Shown in pieces: positions 44,426 through 55,408 of a stretch of 64,000 nucleotides of DNA. Each line of letters begins with the position of its first letter. Within the stretch, counting starts at the first letter, position 1. The notes below the pieces were generated by a model. The model was not told the DNA's origin. It saw only the letters and a program-made list of their open reading frames with translations, and ran no database searches. Origin of the DNA: Archivesica marissinica (lineage: Eukaryota; Mollusca; Bivalvia; Venerida; Vesicomyidae); the NCBI GenBank assembly GCA_014843695.1, contig CM026386.1, forward strand, positions 81,822,129 to 81,886,128, given 5' to 3'. The translations under genes were made by a program, and so were the position numbers.

Positions 44426-44712
44426 ACACCAAAAACAATAAAAACATCTTCAGTATAAAATAATGGCTTGTTATCAATTATTTATTAGCCATTGACATGA
44501 CTTAAATTCCCTCACGAACTTGTGACTTATTGTGCACGCAAACTGTAAAATAAATCAAACCTGTGTCACACATTCCATCATATAATATTTTTACCATCAA
44601 CTCAATGATTTATACATACATACAGCAACAAAGTAAAATGAATTACAAAATAAACTGCATAGTCATATGTTGATGTAACTTGTAGGTACGATCAATTAGT
44701 GATGTAAGTTAA
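44426..44712. other. Unique AT-rich sequence
   Basis: Nothing recognised. Confidence 0.4.
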
Positions 44713-44959
44713 TTAACCCATTTCATTTTGGATATATTTAAAGGCTTTTGTAAACAACATAGATCCAGATCAGCCGCAGCGTGACGCTGCGTGCTGATCA
44801 GGATCTATGTTGTTTGCTGCATAGCCAAGTGCCTTAGCAAGATGATCTGAATAACAAACAGCATAGAGCCTGATCAGACGGCATGTTCAGTGGCAGCTGA
44901 TCTGGCTCTATGTTCTTTGCAAATACTGTTTGAACGGTATCCAGAATGAAATGGGTTAA
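44713..44959. mobile_element. TTAA-B MITE, opposite orientation
   Basis: TTAA at both sides; ends CCCATTTCATTTTGGATA and ATCCAGAATGAAATGGG. The two hairpins appear in reverse order relative to the copy 300 bp to the left (GCAGCGTGACGCTGC first). Confidence 0.92.
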
Positions 44960-45066
44960 CAATGGTTAAACCACTGAAACAGTTTAAAGTCATAAAGCTA
45001 ATGTTGCTTCTTTTTTGTCCCCGAGAAATCTTAATGGTATATGATTTATTCAAATTTGTGGCATCT

Positions 45067-45365
45067 TTGGTGTAGTTGATACGATGTCCATATATGGTTT
45101 GCGAGTTTTGGGTCATGCCAGAACTTTGGTGTAGTTGATACGATGTCCATATATGGGTGTGAGTTTTGGGTCATGCCAGAACTTTGGTGTAGTTGATACG
45201 ATATCCATATATGGGTGTGAGTTTTGGGTCATGCCAGATCCTTGGTGTAGTTGATACGATGTCCATATATGGTTGGGAGTTTTGGGTCATGCCAGATCCT
45301 TGGTGTAGTGGATACGATGTCCATAAAATTATATGGTTGCGAGTTTTGGGTCTTTGGTTGTGATA
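45067..45365. repeat. 58-bp tandem array, 5 units
   Basis: TTGGTGTAGTTGATACGATG begins each unit at 45067, 45124, 45184, 45242 and 45300; GAGTTTTGGGTCATGCCAGA follows. The last unit has an AAATTATATGG insertion. Confidence 0.93.
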
Positions 45366-45384
45366 TCCATAGGAGAATTCGTAA

Positions 45385-45480
45385 ATACACATTGCCTCTT
45401 CTCTCTTTCCTCATGGTGATGAATTTGATCAGTCTCTAGAGTGATTAGTTAGTCTATAGCTGAAAGAATTTGTTTCAAGT
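45385..45480 (+). mobile_element. SINE-A core and tail fragment
   Basis: CACATTGCCTCTTCTCTCTT, CTCATGGTGATGAATTTGAT and AGCTGAAAGAATTTGTTTCA match the SINE-A core and tail with many changes. The head is missing and the 58-bp array abuts the break. Confidence 0.7.
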
Positions 45481-45536
45481 CTTTGTTTTGAAACCTGTGT
45501 GTGGATATATAATGACCATCCGCTCCAAACATCCCA

Positions 45537-45748
45537 TTTAACAGTCTTTCAGATGGGACGTTAAACCGAGGTCTCGTGTCGGTGCTTTACATCGTGCACG
45601 TAAAAGAACCAGAGGAGACTCTGGAATGGTTCTCTGTCTGTATCATTGCACTAGCCTCCAAAAATATAAAATGACGAATTTCTTCAGGAGGCGTTGCTCA
45701 TATGGGCAACCGGTAGCGACGATAAATAAACATAAAACACACACACAC
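45537..45748 (+). mobile_element. SINE-C copy, head missing
   Basis: It starts at TTTAACAGTCTTTCAGATGG and runs to GCAACCGGTAGCGACGATAA and ATAAACATAAAACACAC. Its CA-rich end flows into the 26-bp array. Confidence 0.88.
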
Positions 45749-45851
45749 AAAACATTGCAGACATTCACACACACAAAACATTGCAGACATTCACACACAC
45801 AAAACATTGCCGACATTCACACACACAAAACATTGCAGACATTCACACATG
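45737..45851. repeat. 26-bp array grown from a SINE-C tail
   Basis: About four units with ACACACAAAACATTGCAGAC plus ATTCAC. The AAAACACACACACA tail of SINE-C forms part of the unit. Confidence 0.88.
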
Positions 45852-45854
45852 ACA

Positions 45855-46725
45855 AATTATTCAATTATGAAAATTGCATTTGATCAATATCACCAAGAAT
45901 CCAAATATATTAACCATAATTTTATATATAGCAGAGCATTGTGCATTTTATCCTCATAATTGCTGTTTATATTGCCTGTAAATTGCTTAGTTGTCATTTC
46001 AAAAATAGAAAAATCATGACAATCTTTAACTTATGCCCATAATTACATGTAACTGGAAAAAAATGTTGTAAATTGATTTGTAAAAGTTGGTTAGAATATG
46101 TAATAATGTTTAATGGGCTATTTCCTACAGTGGGAACCTGATTACGATCTAACAGATTGCACAAAAGAGATATGAAGAGGCATGTGCGGCATTTACAACA
46201 TGCATTTTATGTGCTTTTGAAATTTACTACTCCATTTTCATGTCACCCATTCATTTGATAAATTTAATATCATTATTTTATGACAGTTTGCATCTTACGT
46301 TTCGCCATTATACTTGGGAGTTCAGACCATTTTTTTAAACTCGGATATGCTTGATTTCTGCTGAGTTTCTAGTTCGGATATATCAGAAATATTTCTCAGT
46401 AACGTTTACCGTATTTATTTCTTTAGTGTCAAATAAAACTGTTGCATTTTTGTATGTTAAATGCAGCATATAATACAACACTAATGCCTAAGCCAATGTT
46501 CTAGTGTTTCTATTTTGAGGGCCCCAAAGGGGTAACCCTTTTTATATCCTATGTTTGGCTTCCAAAAAAGTCTAGAGCTATATTTTAACAAATATTTCAC
46601 CCGTTGGTAAATTATGGCACCAATGGGTTCCTCACCACGTTGTCTCCTGGAGACACTGCCCAACCCCACCCCCACCCCTGGAGACACTGCCCAACCCCAT
46701 CTGTCTGTCTCTGAATGCAAAGACA
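45855..46725. other. Unique AT-rich sequence
   Basis: A 33-bp duplication (CCTGGAGACACTGCCCAACC) is at about 46646-46700. Nothing else is recognised. Confidence 0.45.
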
Positions 46726-46947
46726 TTAACCCATTTTACCCGCTAATTGTGAATAAAGTGAGCATTTGCAAACAGAATAGAGCCTGATTTGACGGTACAG
46801 AACATGCCTACTGATCAGGCTCTATGTTGTTTGCTATTCAGATAGTGGCGCTAAAACACTAGAATAACAAAGAACATAGATCTGCATCTGATCAGGATCT
46901 AGTTGTTTGTACATTCATTCAAATTTTTTCATCAGGCTAAGGGTTAA
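46726..46947. mobile_element. TTAA-C MITE, near full length
   Basis: TTAACCCATTTTACCCGCTA and CATCAGGCTAAGGGTTAA are the ends. Interior: AAACAGAATAGAGCCTGATT, CTGATCAGGCTCTATGTTG, TCAGATAGTGGCGCTAAAAC. The second hairpin is shortened. Confidence 0.8.
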
Positions 46948-46960
46948 TAAAACACATCAG

Positions 46961-47200
46961 TTAACCCTTTCAACCCCAAGTAACTCACATGGACTGGTCC
47001 ATGATATTCATAAACCAATAAATGAATCAGAAAATCACATTTGGACAAGTTCATTTATCAAAATGGGTAATTATGTCTAAAAATAGTCATATCACTGGCA
47101 AAAAGTGCAGATCCTGATGAGACGGCTCGTCACGAGCCGGCTCATCTGGATCTACACTTTTTGTAAGCCTATTTAGAGGTCTGTGGTGTTGAAAGGGTAA
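46961..47200. mobile_element. TTAA-A MITE, tandem copy 1
   Basis: TTAACCCTTTCAACCCCAAG at the left; the right end GTTGAAAGGGTAACCC merges into copy 2. It shares private variants with copy 2 (CATAAACCAATAAATGAATC, AATTATGTCTAAAAATAGTC). Confidence 0.92.
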
Positions 47201-47437
47201 CCCATTCAACACCAAGTAACTCACATGGACTGGTCCATGATATTCATAAACCAATAAATGAATCAGAAAATCACATTTGGACAAGTTCATTTATCAAAAT
47301 GGGTAATTATGTCTAAAAATAGTCATATCACTGGCAAAAAGTGCAGATCCTGATGAGACGGCTCGTCGCGAGCCGGCTCATCTGGATCTACACTTTTTGT
47401 AAGCCTATTTAGAGGTCTGTGGTCTTGAAAGGGTTAA
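47198..47437. mobile_element. TTAA-A MITE, tandem copy 2
   Basis: Nearly identical to copy 1. The junction TAA is one T short of the usual TTAA, and the right TTAA is at 47434-47437. The same private changes in both copies indicate local duplication, not two insertions. Confidence 0.92.
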
Positions 47438-47439
47438 TA

Positions 47440-48090
47440 TGCTCCCATCCCAAGAATACCCCACTAGGGATGCGCTAGATAGAGAGAGAGAGAGAGGGCT
47501 TTCAATTGAGATATTGCGCAAGACATGATTTAAATCAAACAGGAGAAGTTATAATGGATGCAAATTGAAGGTTTTACCAATGAAAATTTATTGATAGCAA
47601 CTTTACAACAGACACGATGTCTCGAGACCTGCCCAACTATTTTGTTGTATTTTCTAATGTCATTATTTACAAACCTTTGCTTGTTTAGTGAATGTTACGT
47701 CCTTTAACCACTTTCATTCAACCACAATAATAGAAGAGAGTTTGAATTGACCTGTAGAAACAAATTACTGGCTATTGTAGTCATGTTTTAGTACAATGTA
47801 TTAGTTTAGTTTAATGTATTAGTTTCTAGTGAAACTGGTGTCATTGGAAGATGGATGATGCACGCATACACTTTAATCCAAACGAAATTTGAGAAAGACA
47901 AGTTTATTCCAATCTTTTATAAGCTGTGGCATCTTGACCCTTATGTGTCACATCTGTAAAATTCACAACAATGGAAGGATGTACACATTTCCTCTATTTC
48001 AAGATGTCTTTATTATTAAATCCGTGTATGTGCGTGTACTTTAGATTTGGGTTAGAATATAAAATTGTATGTGTCTCGGATGTAAATAAT
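47440..48090. other. Unique sequence with (GA)n
   Basis: A short (AG)n run is at 47480-47497. Otherwise nothing is recognised. Confidence 0.45.
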
Positions 48091-48096
48091 CTTAAT

Positions 48097-48325
48097 TAGT
48101 TTATACAAATTTATTTTAGCTCGATTGCGAAACAAGTTCTTACAACTTATATTAATCACTCTCGAGACCTCATTCCTGATGGAATCCATCGCCACGAGGG
48201 AGAGAGAAGAGGCAACGTGGAATTTAAATGCCTTGCCTAAGGGCACAATCGGCTCCAGTGGGGCTCGAACTCCGGACCTTTCGTACCTGAAGCGAGCATG
48301 CATCTACTGCGCTATCACGACTTCT
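48097..48325 (-). mobile_element. SINE-A full-length copy
   Basis: Reverse orientation from AGTTTATACAAATTTATTTT to CGCTATCACGACTTC. TCTTAATTA flanks both sides. A few bases between core and B box are deleted (GGGCACAATCGGCTCC). Confidence 0.9.
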
Positions 48326-48546
48326 TAATTAATTTAATCATATTGTATTTGCTATTTGACATTTACATTACATACATAATCATGACGAAGCAAAGAAAAA
48401 GCAAAATGGGTTTGGCAACAACTTCTAACAACATTAGTAAACTACACTCCCAATCTTAATAATTGGAATCTGGGCTTTTTTGGCTGTATATTTAATGTCT
48501 AAATTTAATGAATTTTGATCTAGAACAAAAATGGTTTCAATTTCCA

Positions 48547-48795
48547 TTAACCCATTTCATTCTGGAGATATATTTAAAGAGTTTTGCAAACAACATAGAT
48601 CCAGATCAGCTGCAGCGTGACGCTGCATGCTGATCGGGATCTATGTTGTTTGCTACATAGCCAAGTGTCTTAGCAAGATCATCTGAATAGCAAACAGCAT
48701 ATAGCCTGATCAGACAGCACGTTCCGTGGCGGTTGATCTGGATCTATGTTCTTTACAAATACCATTTGAACGGTATCCAGAATGAAATGGGTTAA
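48547..48795. mobile_element. TTAA-B MITE, full length
   Basis: TTAACCCATTTCATTCTGG and CCAGAATGAAATGGGTTAA. Hairpins GCAGCGTGACGCTGC and GACAGCACGTTCCGTGGC as in the 44713 copy and in the same orientation. Confidence 0.93.
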
Positions 48796-48799
48796 AAAT

Positions 48800-49287
48800 G
48801 AAACCAGTTGAATTGTTCTTTCATTTGGTTGAGAAATGAGGGATTATAGTAGGTATTGCAGTAGTGTTCCTTTGTTGCCATATAAGAATGAGAAATGTTG
48901 TGCCATAAATAGATGTGTTTGCAGTACCTGTCAGATAGGATTGCCATAGTTTGTTTCCTGTTGTTCCACAACACTTGAGAAATATGGGGTTGTAGCATGG
49001 CATAAAATCAAGCATTGTTTCGTTGTGCTTTGACATGACAGCTGAGCAATATGTGGTAGAGCTTACAATGTTATACATGTATACATTATGAATAAACTTA
49101 TGTTCTGTTAAAAAAAATACCCGGTACACATGTAAATTCTTGGAGGTTCACATAATCTCTAGGATAGTTAGGGTGTTGTGTATGATAGCATGATCTATAT
49201 TTAGTAACATTACAGGTGATGTAATATATTATGTGTAATGGTTCAGCTGATTAGTTTAATATAATTGTATATTTTATATGTTTTCAG
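48800..49287. other. Sequence upstream of candidate exon 1
   Basis: Mostly unique; a LINE-like end ATGAATAAACTTATGTTCTG occurs at about 49088-49107. The final bases, TATATGTTTTCAG, form a splice acceptor. Confidence 0.45.
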
Positions 49288-49407
49288 TTTGGGAGTTACT
49301 ATGTAAGATGAACATATTGGCCCCTTTCTAAGCTATGGGGCAAAGGGACAACAACAAAGCAGGTGTGTTTGCGGTCTTCCTGCTCTCAGCTCTACAGATC
49401 TACCAAG
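49288..49407 (+). CDS. Candidate first coding exon, signal peptide
   Basis: The acceptor TATATGTTTTCAG precedes the exon and the donor CAAG/GTAAGAT ends it. The coding start is taken as ATG at 49335: GCTATGG has G at -3 and +4, and an in-frame TAA two codons earlier closes the frame upstream. Two short upstream ATG frames are present. The 24 codons from 49335 give a basic N-region (MGQRDNNKAG) and a hydrophobic core (VFAVFLLSALQIY), as in a secreted or single-pass membrane protein. The exon ends in phase 1, common for exons encoding signal peptides of modular extracellular proteins. The downstream partner may be the exon at 62187, about 12.8 kb away. I do not recognise the family; a chance match of acceptor, start and donor is possible. 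Confidence 0.5.
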
Positions 49408-49569
49408 GTAAGATTGTGTAATATGTAAGCATCCTATGCACCCAATGACATGTACAACATACCATCTTTACTCTGAATATTTGATACCTGCTTTATATAA
49501 TCAGTTGATGGAGCTTTGAAAAGTAGTTGTGAAATAAATTTGCACGCTGGGAATATGGTAAATGTTTAA

Positions 49570-49818
49570 TTAACCCATTTCATTCTGGATACCGTTCAAA
49601 CAGTATTTGCAAAGAGCATAGAGCCAGATATTAGCCGCCACAGAACATGCCGTCTGATCAGGCTCTGTGCTGTTTGCTATTCAGATGATCTTGCTAAGAC
49701 ACTTGGCTATGTAGCAAACAATATAGATCCTGATCAGCACACAGCGTCACACTGTGGCTGATCTGGATCTATGCTGTTTGCAAAAGCCTTTAAATGTATC
49801 CAGAATGAAATGGGTTAA
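49570..49818. mobile_element. TTAA-B MITE, full length
   Basis: TTAA both sides, CCCATTTCATTCTGGATACC and TATCCAGAATGAAATGGG. It has two hairpins, in the same orientation as the 44179 copy. It sits 160 bp downstream of candidate exon 1, within the presumed intron. Confidence 0.93.
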
Positions 49819-49819
49819 C

Positions 49820-50217
49820 AGAGCTGACATCGAATTTCGTGTTTCGAAGTATCAACTTTTAAAAGTGAATTAAAGGTGAATTTCTATATCAAGTGGCATT
49901 TAGGTGATGTTGGCTTGCAGTAGTATTCATTGGATTTGATAATGGACGTGTGTTGTCAATGATGAAGGAGACACTTTGGCTTGACATATTCAACAACTTT
50001 GCACATATATTAGTTGTCCTTGCAAAGGATGAAGAATTCATGACAACAAATAAAAAAGGAAAAGCATAGCGTGGAGAGAGATCTGAAACTATAAAACAGT
50101 TATTTAATATTTTGTATAGATTTTCTATGAAATGTGAAAAAGGCTGACCAAGACTGAGCATAGTGTACATGTATTTGCAATATAATTGCTTGTCATATTG
50201 CTTGGAATCCAGGGGTA
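49820..50217. other. Presumed intronic unique sequence
   Basis: Nothing recognised. Confidence 0.4.
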
Positions 50218-50492
50218 GTTGGGAAATAGTTGGTGGGAGATAGTTGGTGGGAGATAGTTGGTGGGAGATAGTTGGTGGGAGATAGTTGGTGGGAGATAGT
50301 TGGTGGGAGGGTGGGAGATGTTGGTGGGGTGTTGGTGGGAGACAGTTGGTGGGAGGGTGGGAGATAGTTGGTGGGAGATATTGGTGGGAGACAGTTGGTG
50401 GGAGGGTGGGGGTTGGTGGGGATAGTTGGTGGGAGATAGTTGGTGGGAGATAGTTTGTGGGAGATGGTTGTTGGGAGATGGTTGGTGGAGAT
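50218..50492 (+). repeat. 15-bp G-rich tandem array
   Basis: Unit GGGAGATAGTTGGTG, about eighteen units with deletions such as GGTGGGAGGGTGGGAG. Strongly G-rich on the plus strand, with many GGG and GG runs. Confidence 0.93.
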
Positions 50493-50494
50493 GT

Positions 50495-51248
50495 ATGTGA
50501 GCTATATTTTGTGTGATCTTGTATGATTCTATCATTGGTATAACAAGGAGGGCATCATAAAATAAGCTACTTGCTGCTTTTATATCCCTGCAAGATTGTA
50601 TCTTAACAAGATTCCTTGCTTGCTTTTATTGCCGGATTTGCTTCTATCTTTACTATTTCTGCACGTTTATGGTTTATTAACAAGCAGATTAATACCATTG
50701 CCATGGTAACTATTTTTCAATTAATAGATGCTCTGATGTTTTCAATGTAATTAAAATTAAAATGGAGAGCACCCCAAGGAAATTGAAGAATGACTGACTG
50801 CTAATTATTTCTTTATGGAAAATGTCTTTTCCTTGGAAATGTTCAGAGAAGTTGTTGCATGAAGTTGCAATTTTCTCTACAACTTTAATTACTGAGTTAT
50901 AGATATCCAGTTATATTTGTTTGTTTGCATTTCATTGTTGTTTCTAAGTAATTAACCCCTTCAGTAGGAATCAGGATTATTGTTTTTTTGGCTGCATCAT
51001 TGTCATGGACAGGATAACACAAAAAGTTGTTGATGGATGTTTTGAAACTGTGTGGATATATATATATATATAGAGGGTTGTTGGTGTTGCTGGAAGAGAG
51101 TTGGTGGCATGGCTTGTTGTCATGGTGATCAGAGAAGTGTCCACTACCATCAACTTCTGTAGTAAAACTATGCATGCTTGTAACACTAGAAGGAAGCTAA
51201 GTAGACAGATAGTATCAATGTTGTTACTGAATAACTTCCACCGTAGTT
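50495..51248. other. Presumed intronic unique sequence
   Basis: A (TA)n run is at 51056-51072. Nothing else is recognised. Confidence 0.4.
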
Positions 51249-51249
51249 T

Positions 51250-51515
51250 ATCTGGTATTTCATTGTTGAAGTTCTAGGTAATTTCCAATTTACTCTACAT
51301 GATATTTCATTGTTGACGTTCTAGGTAATTTCCAATTTACTCTACCTGGTATTTTATTGTTGAAGTTCTAGGTAATTTCCAATGTACTCCACCTGATATT
51401 TCATTGTTTAAGTTCTAGGTAATTTCCAATTTACTCTACATGATATTTCATTGTTGAAGTTCTAGGTAATTTCCAATTTACTCTACCTGATATGTCATTG
51501 CTTAAGTTCTAGGTA
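51250..51515. repeat. 47-bp tandem array
   Basis: About five and a half units containing TTTCATTGTTGAAGTTCTAG and GTAATTTCCAATTTACTC. Individual units differ at a few bases. Confidence 0.93.
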
Positions 51516-51517
51516 AC

Positions 51518-51880
51518 TTCCATATTTCTCCATATCACATGCCCCAATTGTACTTAGTTAGAGAGCAAGCCTCCATCGTTCTCCATATCACATGCCCCAA
51601 TTGTACTTAGTTAGACAGCAAGCCTCCATCGTTCTCCATATCACATGCCCCAATTGTACTTAGTTAGACAGCAAGCCTCCATTGTTCCCCATATCACATG
51701 CCCCAATTGTACTTAGTTAGAGAGCAAGCCTCCATCGTTCTCCATATGATATGCCCCAATTGTACTTAGTTAGAGAGCAAGCCTCCATCTGTCTCCATAT
51801 CACACGTCCCAATTGTACTTAGTTAGACAGCAAGCCTCCATCTGTCTCCATATCACATGCCCCAATTGTACTTAGTTAAA
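51518..51880. repeat. 53-bp tandem array
   Basis: About seven units containing ATCACATGCCCCAATTGTAC and TTAGTTAGAGAGCAAGCCTC. It follows the 47-bp array with no gap, and the junction (AACTTCCATATTTCTCCATA) mixes both. Confidence 0.94.
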
Positions 51881-51889
51881 GCCTCCAAT

Positions 51890-52606
51890 CTTTCTCAAAA
51901 TGTGGCACATGCTCTAATTTCCATAACTTAAAGTATGTCATTCTCTTCCAGCCAGAAGTTCATCTGCTATTATCTCGTTTATGTTTGTAATCTATGAATA
52001 ACTGAAAATGATTCAAAGCAAAATGAAATGTCAAGGTGTTATATTATTTGCAGAGATGTTCCCAGAAAGATGTCAATATTCTAATATTATTAAATCTTCT
52101 GTGAAAACAGGGTTGCCTATTGTTTTGTACATTAGAACTGATGTTTCCTGAAGTGAATGGCAGTGGGTATTAAAAGGTATAAAGAGTAAATAATTTTGTA
52201 CAAGCTCTGATGAACAGTAATGTATACATTACACTTCAGGAGACATTTGTAACCAGGGGTGATGATAAAGAAATGCATATTAAAAAGCATTATACAACAT
52301 TTTTAATAATAAACAGTCAATAAATAGTTTACACAGGAAGAATAATATGTGGATGGCAAATTAAACATGAAAATAATAAATTCATTGTTATAGAAATTAA
52401 TTTTGGTAATTTTGTCTACAATTTTAAAAAATGTATGTAATAAAATTTACATTTCTACATGCACCATGTTGAGTGTTTTATGCCAATACGACATTCGGCA
52501 TAATTATACCGAGTAATTTGGTGATTAACTAAGAAATGTGTGCTGAAAATAATGCTTTGCAATCAGTTATAAATGTTAAAGCATCGCTATGCTTTTTCAT
52601 TTTCAG
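51890..52606. other. Presumed intronic AT-rich sequence
   Basis: Nothing recognised. Confidence 0.4.
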
Positions 52607-52611
52607 ATGAA

Positions 52612-52935
52612 TAAATGATTCTGGGACTATATAAATGATTCTGGGACTATATAAATGATTCTGGAACCTATATAAATGATTCTGGGACTATATAAATGAT
52701 TCTGGAACCTATATAAATGATTCTGGGACTATATAAATGATTCTGGAACCTATATAAATGATTCTGGGACTATATAAATGATTCTGGGACTATATATCTG
52801 GGACCTATATAAATGATTCTGGGACTATATAAATGATTCTGGGACTATATATCTGGGACCTATATAAATGATTCTGGGACTATATAAATGATTCTGGGAC
52901 TATATTAATGATTCTGGGACTATATTAATGATTCA
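52612..52935. repeat. 20-bp tandem array
   Basis: About sixteen units of ATAAATGATTCTGGGACTAT. Some carry GGAACCT; two lack AAATGATT and read ATATATCTGGGACC, repeated as a longer block (52780-52860). Confidence 0.94.
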
Positions 52936-52963
52936 AATATGTTCTTGTGTTGACATGAATAAA

Positions 52964-53285
52964 CACCACCATTGTAATATAACACCATAATAAACAATAA
53001 TAAACACCACCATTGTAATAAACACCACCATTGTAATAAACACCACCATTGTAATAAACACCATAATAAACACCACCATTGTAATAAACACCACCATTGT
53101 AATAAACACCACCATTGTAATAAACACCACCATTGTAATAAACACAAACACCACCATTGTAATAAACACAAACACCACCATTGTAATAAACACAAACACC
53201 ACCATTGTAATAAACACAAACACCACCATTGTAATAAACACCACCATTGTAATAAACACCACCATTGTAATAAACACCACCATTT
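52964..53285. repeat. 18-bp tandem array with 24-bp variants
   Basis: Unit CACCACCATTGTAATAAA; a central block of four units has an added CACAAA. Some units are shortened (CACCATAATAAA). Open frames in reverse come from the period only. Confidence 0.95.
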
Positions 53286-53406
53286 ACAATGTTATTAATG
53301 ATTTTGTAAATAGTATATTTAAAGGGAAGTAATTTACTAGACATAATTGCACAAACTATACAAGTTAATTTGTGTTGAAACTGTCGCACAAGTCTGATTC
53401 ATATTT

Positions 53407-53526
53407 AGTTTATACAAATTTATATTGGCTCGATTGCGAAACAAGTTCTTACAACTTATATTAATCACTCTCGAGACCTCATTCCTGATGGAATCCATCG
53501 CCACGAGGGAGAGAGAAGAGGCAATG
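53407..53526 (-). mobile_element. SINE-A, 5' truncated, 12-bp TSD
   Basis: Only tail and core up to GAGAGAGAAGAGGCAATG are present. TGATTCATATTT flanks both sides (53395-53406 and 53527-53538). The truncation therefore happened during insertion, and the missing head was never present here. Confidence 0.93.
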
Positions 53527-53539
53527 TGATTCATATTTG

Positions 53540-54268
53540 AGGAGATTTGTAAATGATTCGCTCCTTACCATATCTCTGTGTGCAGCCAATATTAAGTGAG
53601 CACATACTGGGCCTTTAATGGAACAGTAGAAGCAACAGGTAGAGATGAGCACAACATGGAAGGATATGACAATGGTATAGTATTTATGGAATGAACACAT
53701 TCCTTCATAAGTTTGTGCAGTATCAAACAAAGATGTCTCCGAGAATACCGGAGAATCCTGTGCTATTGATTAAAATGATGAATGTTGATTGTTAATGCTC
53801 CATTATAGATTTCGTTCCATATAGCGACATTAACTATGGCATTTATTGCAATTGTTGCCGAGAAAAGATAATAGTTTTGTATGTTTTTCATGACAGTACA
53901 AACATAAACACGCAAACTTCCGATTACCGATGCGGCTTTGCAAACGATTTAAGACAAAATTGCGGAACATATATCTGTCAGGAGCTGCAGGAATTGTATT
54001 GATTCTCGATCTGTGCATGCAACCGCGCTGACAGTTTCCTTTTTTGGAGTAATAGATAAGGAAAATTTATAATATCAGTTTGGTACGCTACATAATAAAT
54101 GGAGTAATTTACTAATTTACGCAGGTAGTTCTGACATTATTGATTTCACAGGCCATTAATTCCAACATAATAAATCTCTTACAATCGCTTTTAATGGAGA
54201 TGTGGATATTTATTAGATTTGATAGTGATTAATAGAAATAGTACTATTTTTAGAAGTTACACGGCTAG
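53540..54268. other. Presumed intronic unique sequence
   Basis: Nothing recognised. Confidence 0.4.
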
Positions 54269-54269
54269 A

Positions 54270-54395
54270 AGTGTTGAAATAAATAACATTTAAATTGTAA
54301 ATAACATATAAGTGTTGAAATAAATGACATTTAAATTGTTAATAACATATAAGTGTTGAAATAAATGACATTTAAATTGTAAATAACATATAAGT
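54270..54395. repeat. 41-bp tandem array, 3 units
   Basis: Units contain AGTGTTGAAATAAATGACAT and TTAAATTGTAAATAACATAT. Confidence 0.93.
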
Positions 54396-54499
54396 GAACA
54401 ACACTTGTAGTCTATAGGCCAGCCAGTATGTATACCCCATCTCAACTGAAATTACTGCAAATGTATTACTGTTTGCATCCTATGTTACCGGTATCATGA

Positions 54500-55022
54500 C
54501 CTTTATTAGAGAGTGCTTCCATGTCTTTGGCTACTACAGTGTCGATGTCTGTCTTTATTAGAGGGTGCTTCTATGTCTTTGGCTACTACAGTGTTGATGT
54601 CTGTCTTTGTTAGAGAGTGCTTCTATGTCTTTGGCTACTACAGTGTCGATGTTTGTCTTTGTTAGATAGTGCTTCTATGTCATTGGCTACTACAGTGTCG
54701 ATGTCTGTCTTTGTTAGAGAGTACTTCCATGTCTTTGGCTACTACAGTGTCGATGTCTGTTATTGTTAGAGAGTGCTTCTATGTCTTTGGCTACTACAGT
54801 GTCGATATCTGTCTTTATTAGATAGTGCTTCTATGTCTTTGGCTACTACAGTGTCGATGTCTGTCTTTATTAGAGAGTGCTTCTATGTCATTGGCTACTA
54901 CAGTGTCGGTGTCTGTCTTTGTTAGAGAGTGCTTCTATGTCTTTGGCTACTACAGTGTCGATGTCTGTCTTTATTAGAGAGTGCTTCTATGTATTTGGCT
55001 ACTACAGTGTCGATGTCTGTCT
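54500..55022. repeat. 52-bp tandem array, about 10 units
   Basis: Each unit has TTAGAGAGTGCTTCTATGTC and TTTGGCTACTACAGTGTCGA. A diverged single copy of part of the unit (TCTGGCTACTACATTGTCAA) lies 300 bp further on at 55342. Confidence 0.95.
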
Positions 55023-55408
55023 CCTCCTGGGAGTTAAATATTTGGCATTGCATTCAAAGTGAAAATTGATACTAATTAGAAAATGAAGTTGGCATGTCAA
55101 TGGTGAGGTTTTATTGCTCTACGACTATATGGATTAGGAGGGCAAAAGAACCATAGTAAAATAAGATATTTAACCCGTAACCCATTCCTTCATAGAGATT
55201 TAGGTTAATATACTATTATATCTCCATACAAACGACAGCCATTTAGCTATCATGCAGTGGATAAGTAGTCGCCATATCTATCCCACCTCCATAGATGTTA
55301 CAGGGACTATATGAGATTCTGGCTTTTATTATGAACATTGGTCTGGCTACTACATTGTCAATGTATGTCGTATTGGTAATGGCGTCAAGGGGTGCTTCTA
55401 TGAGGGAA

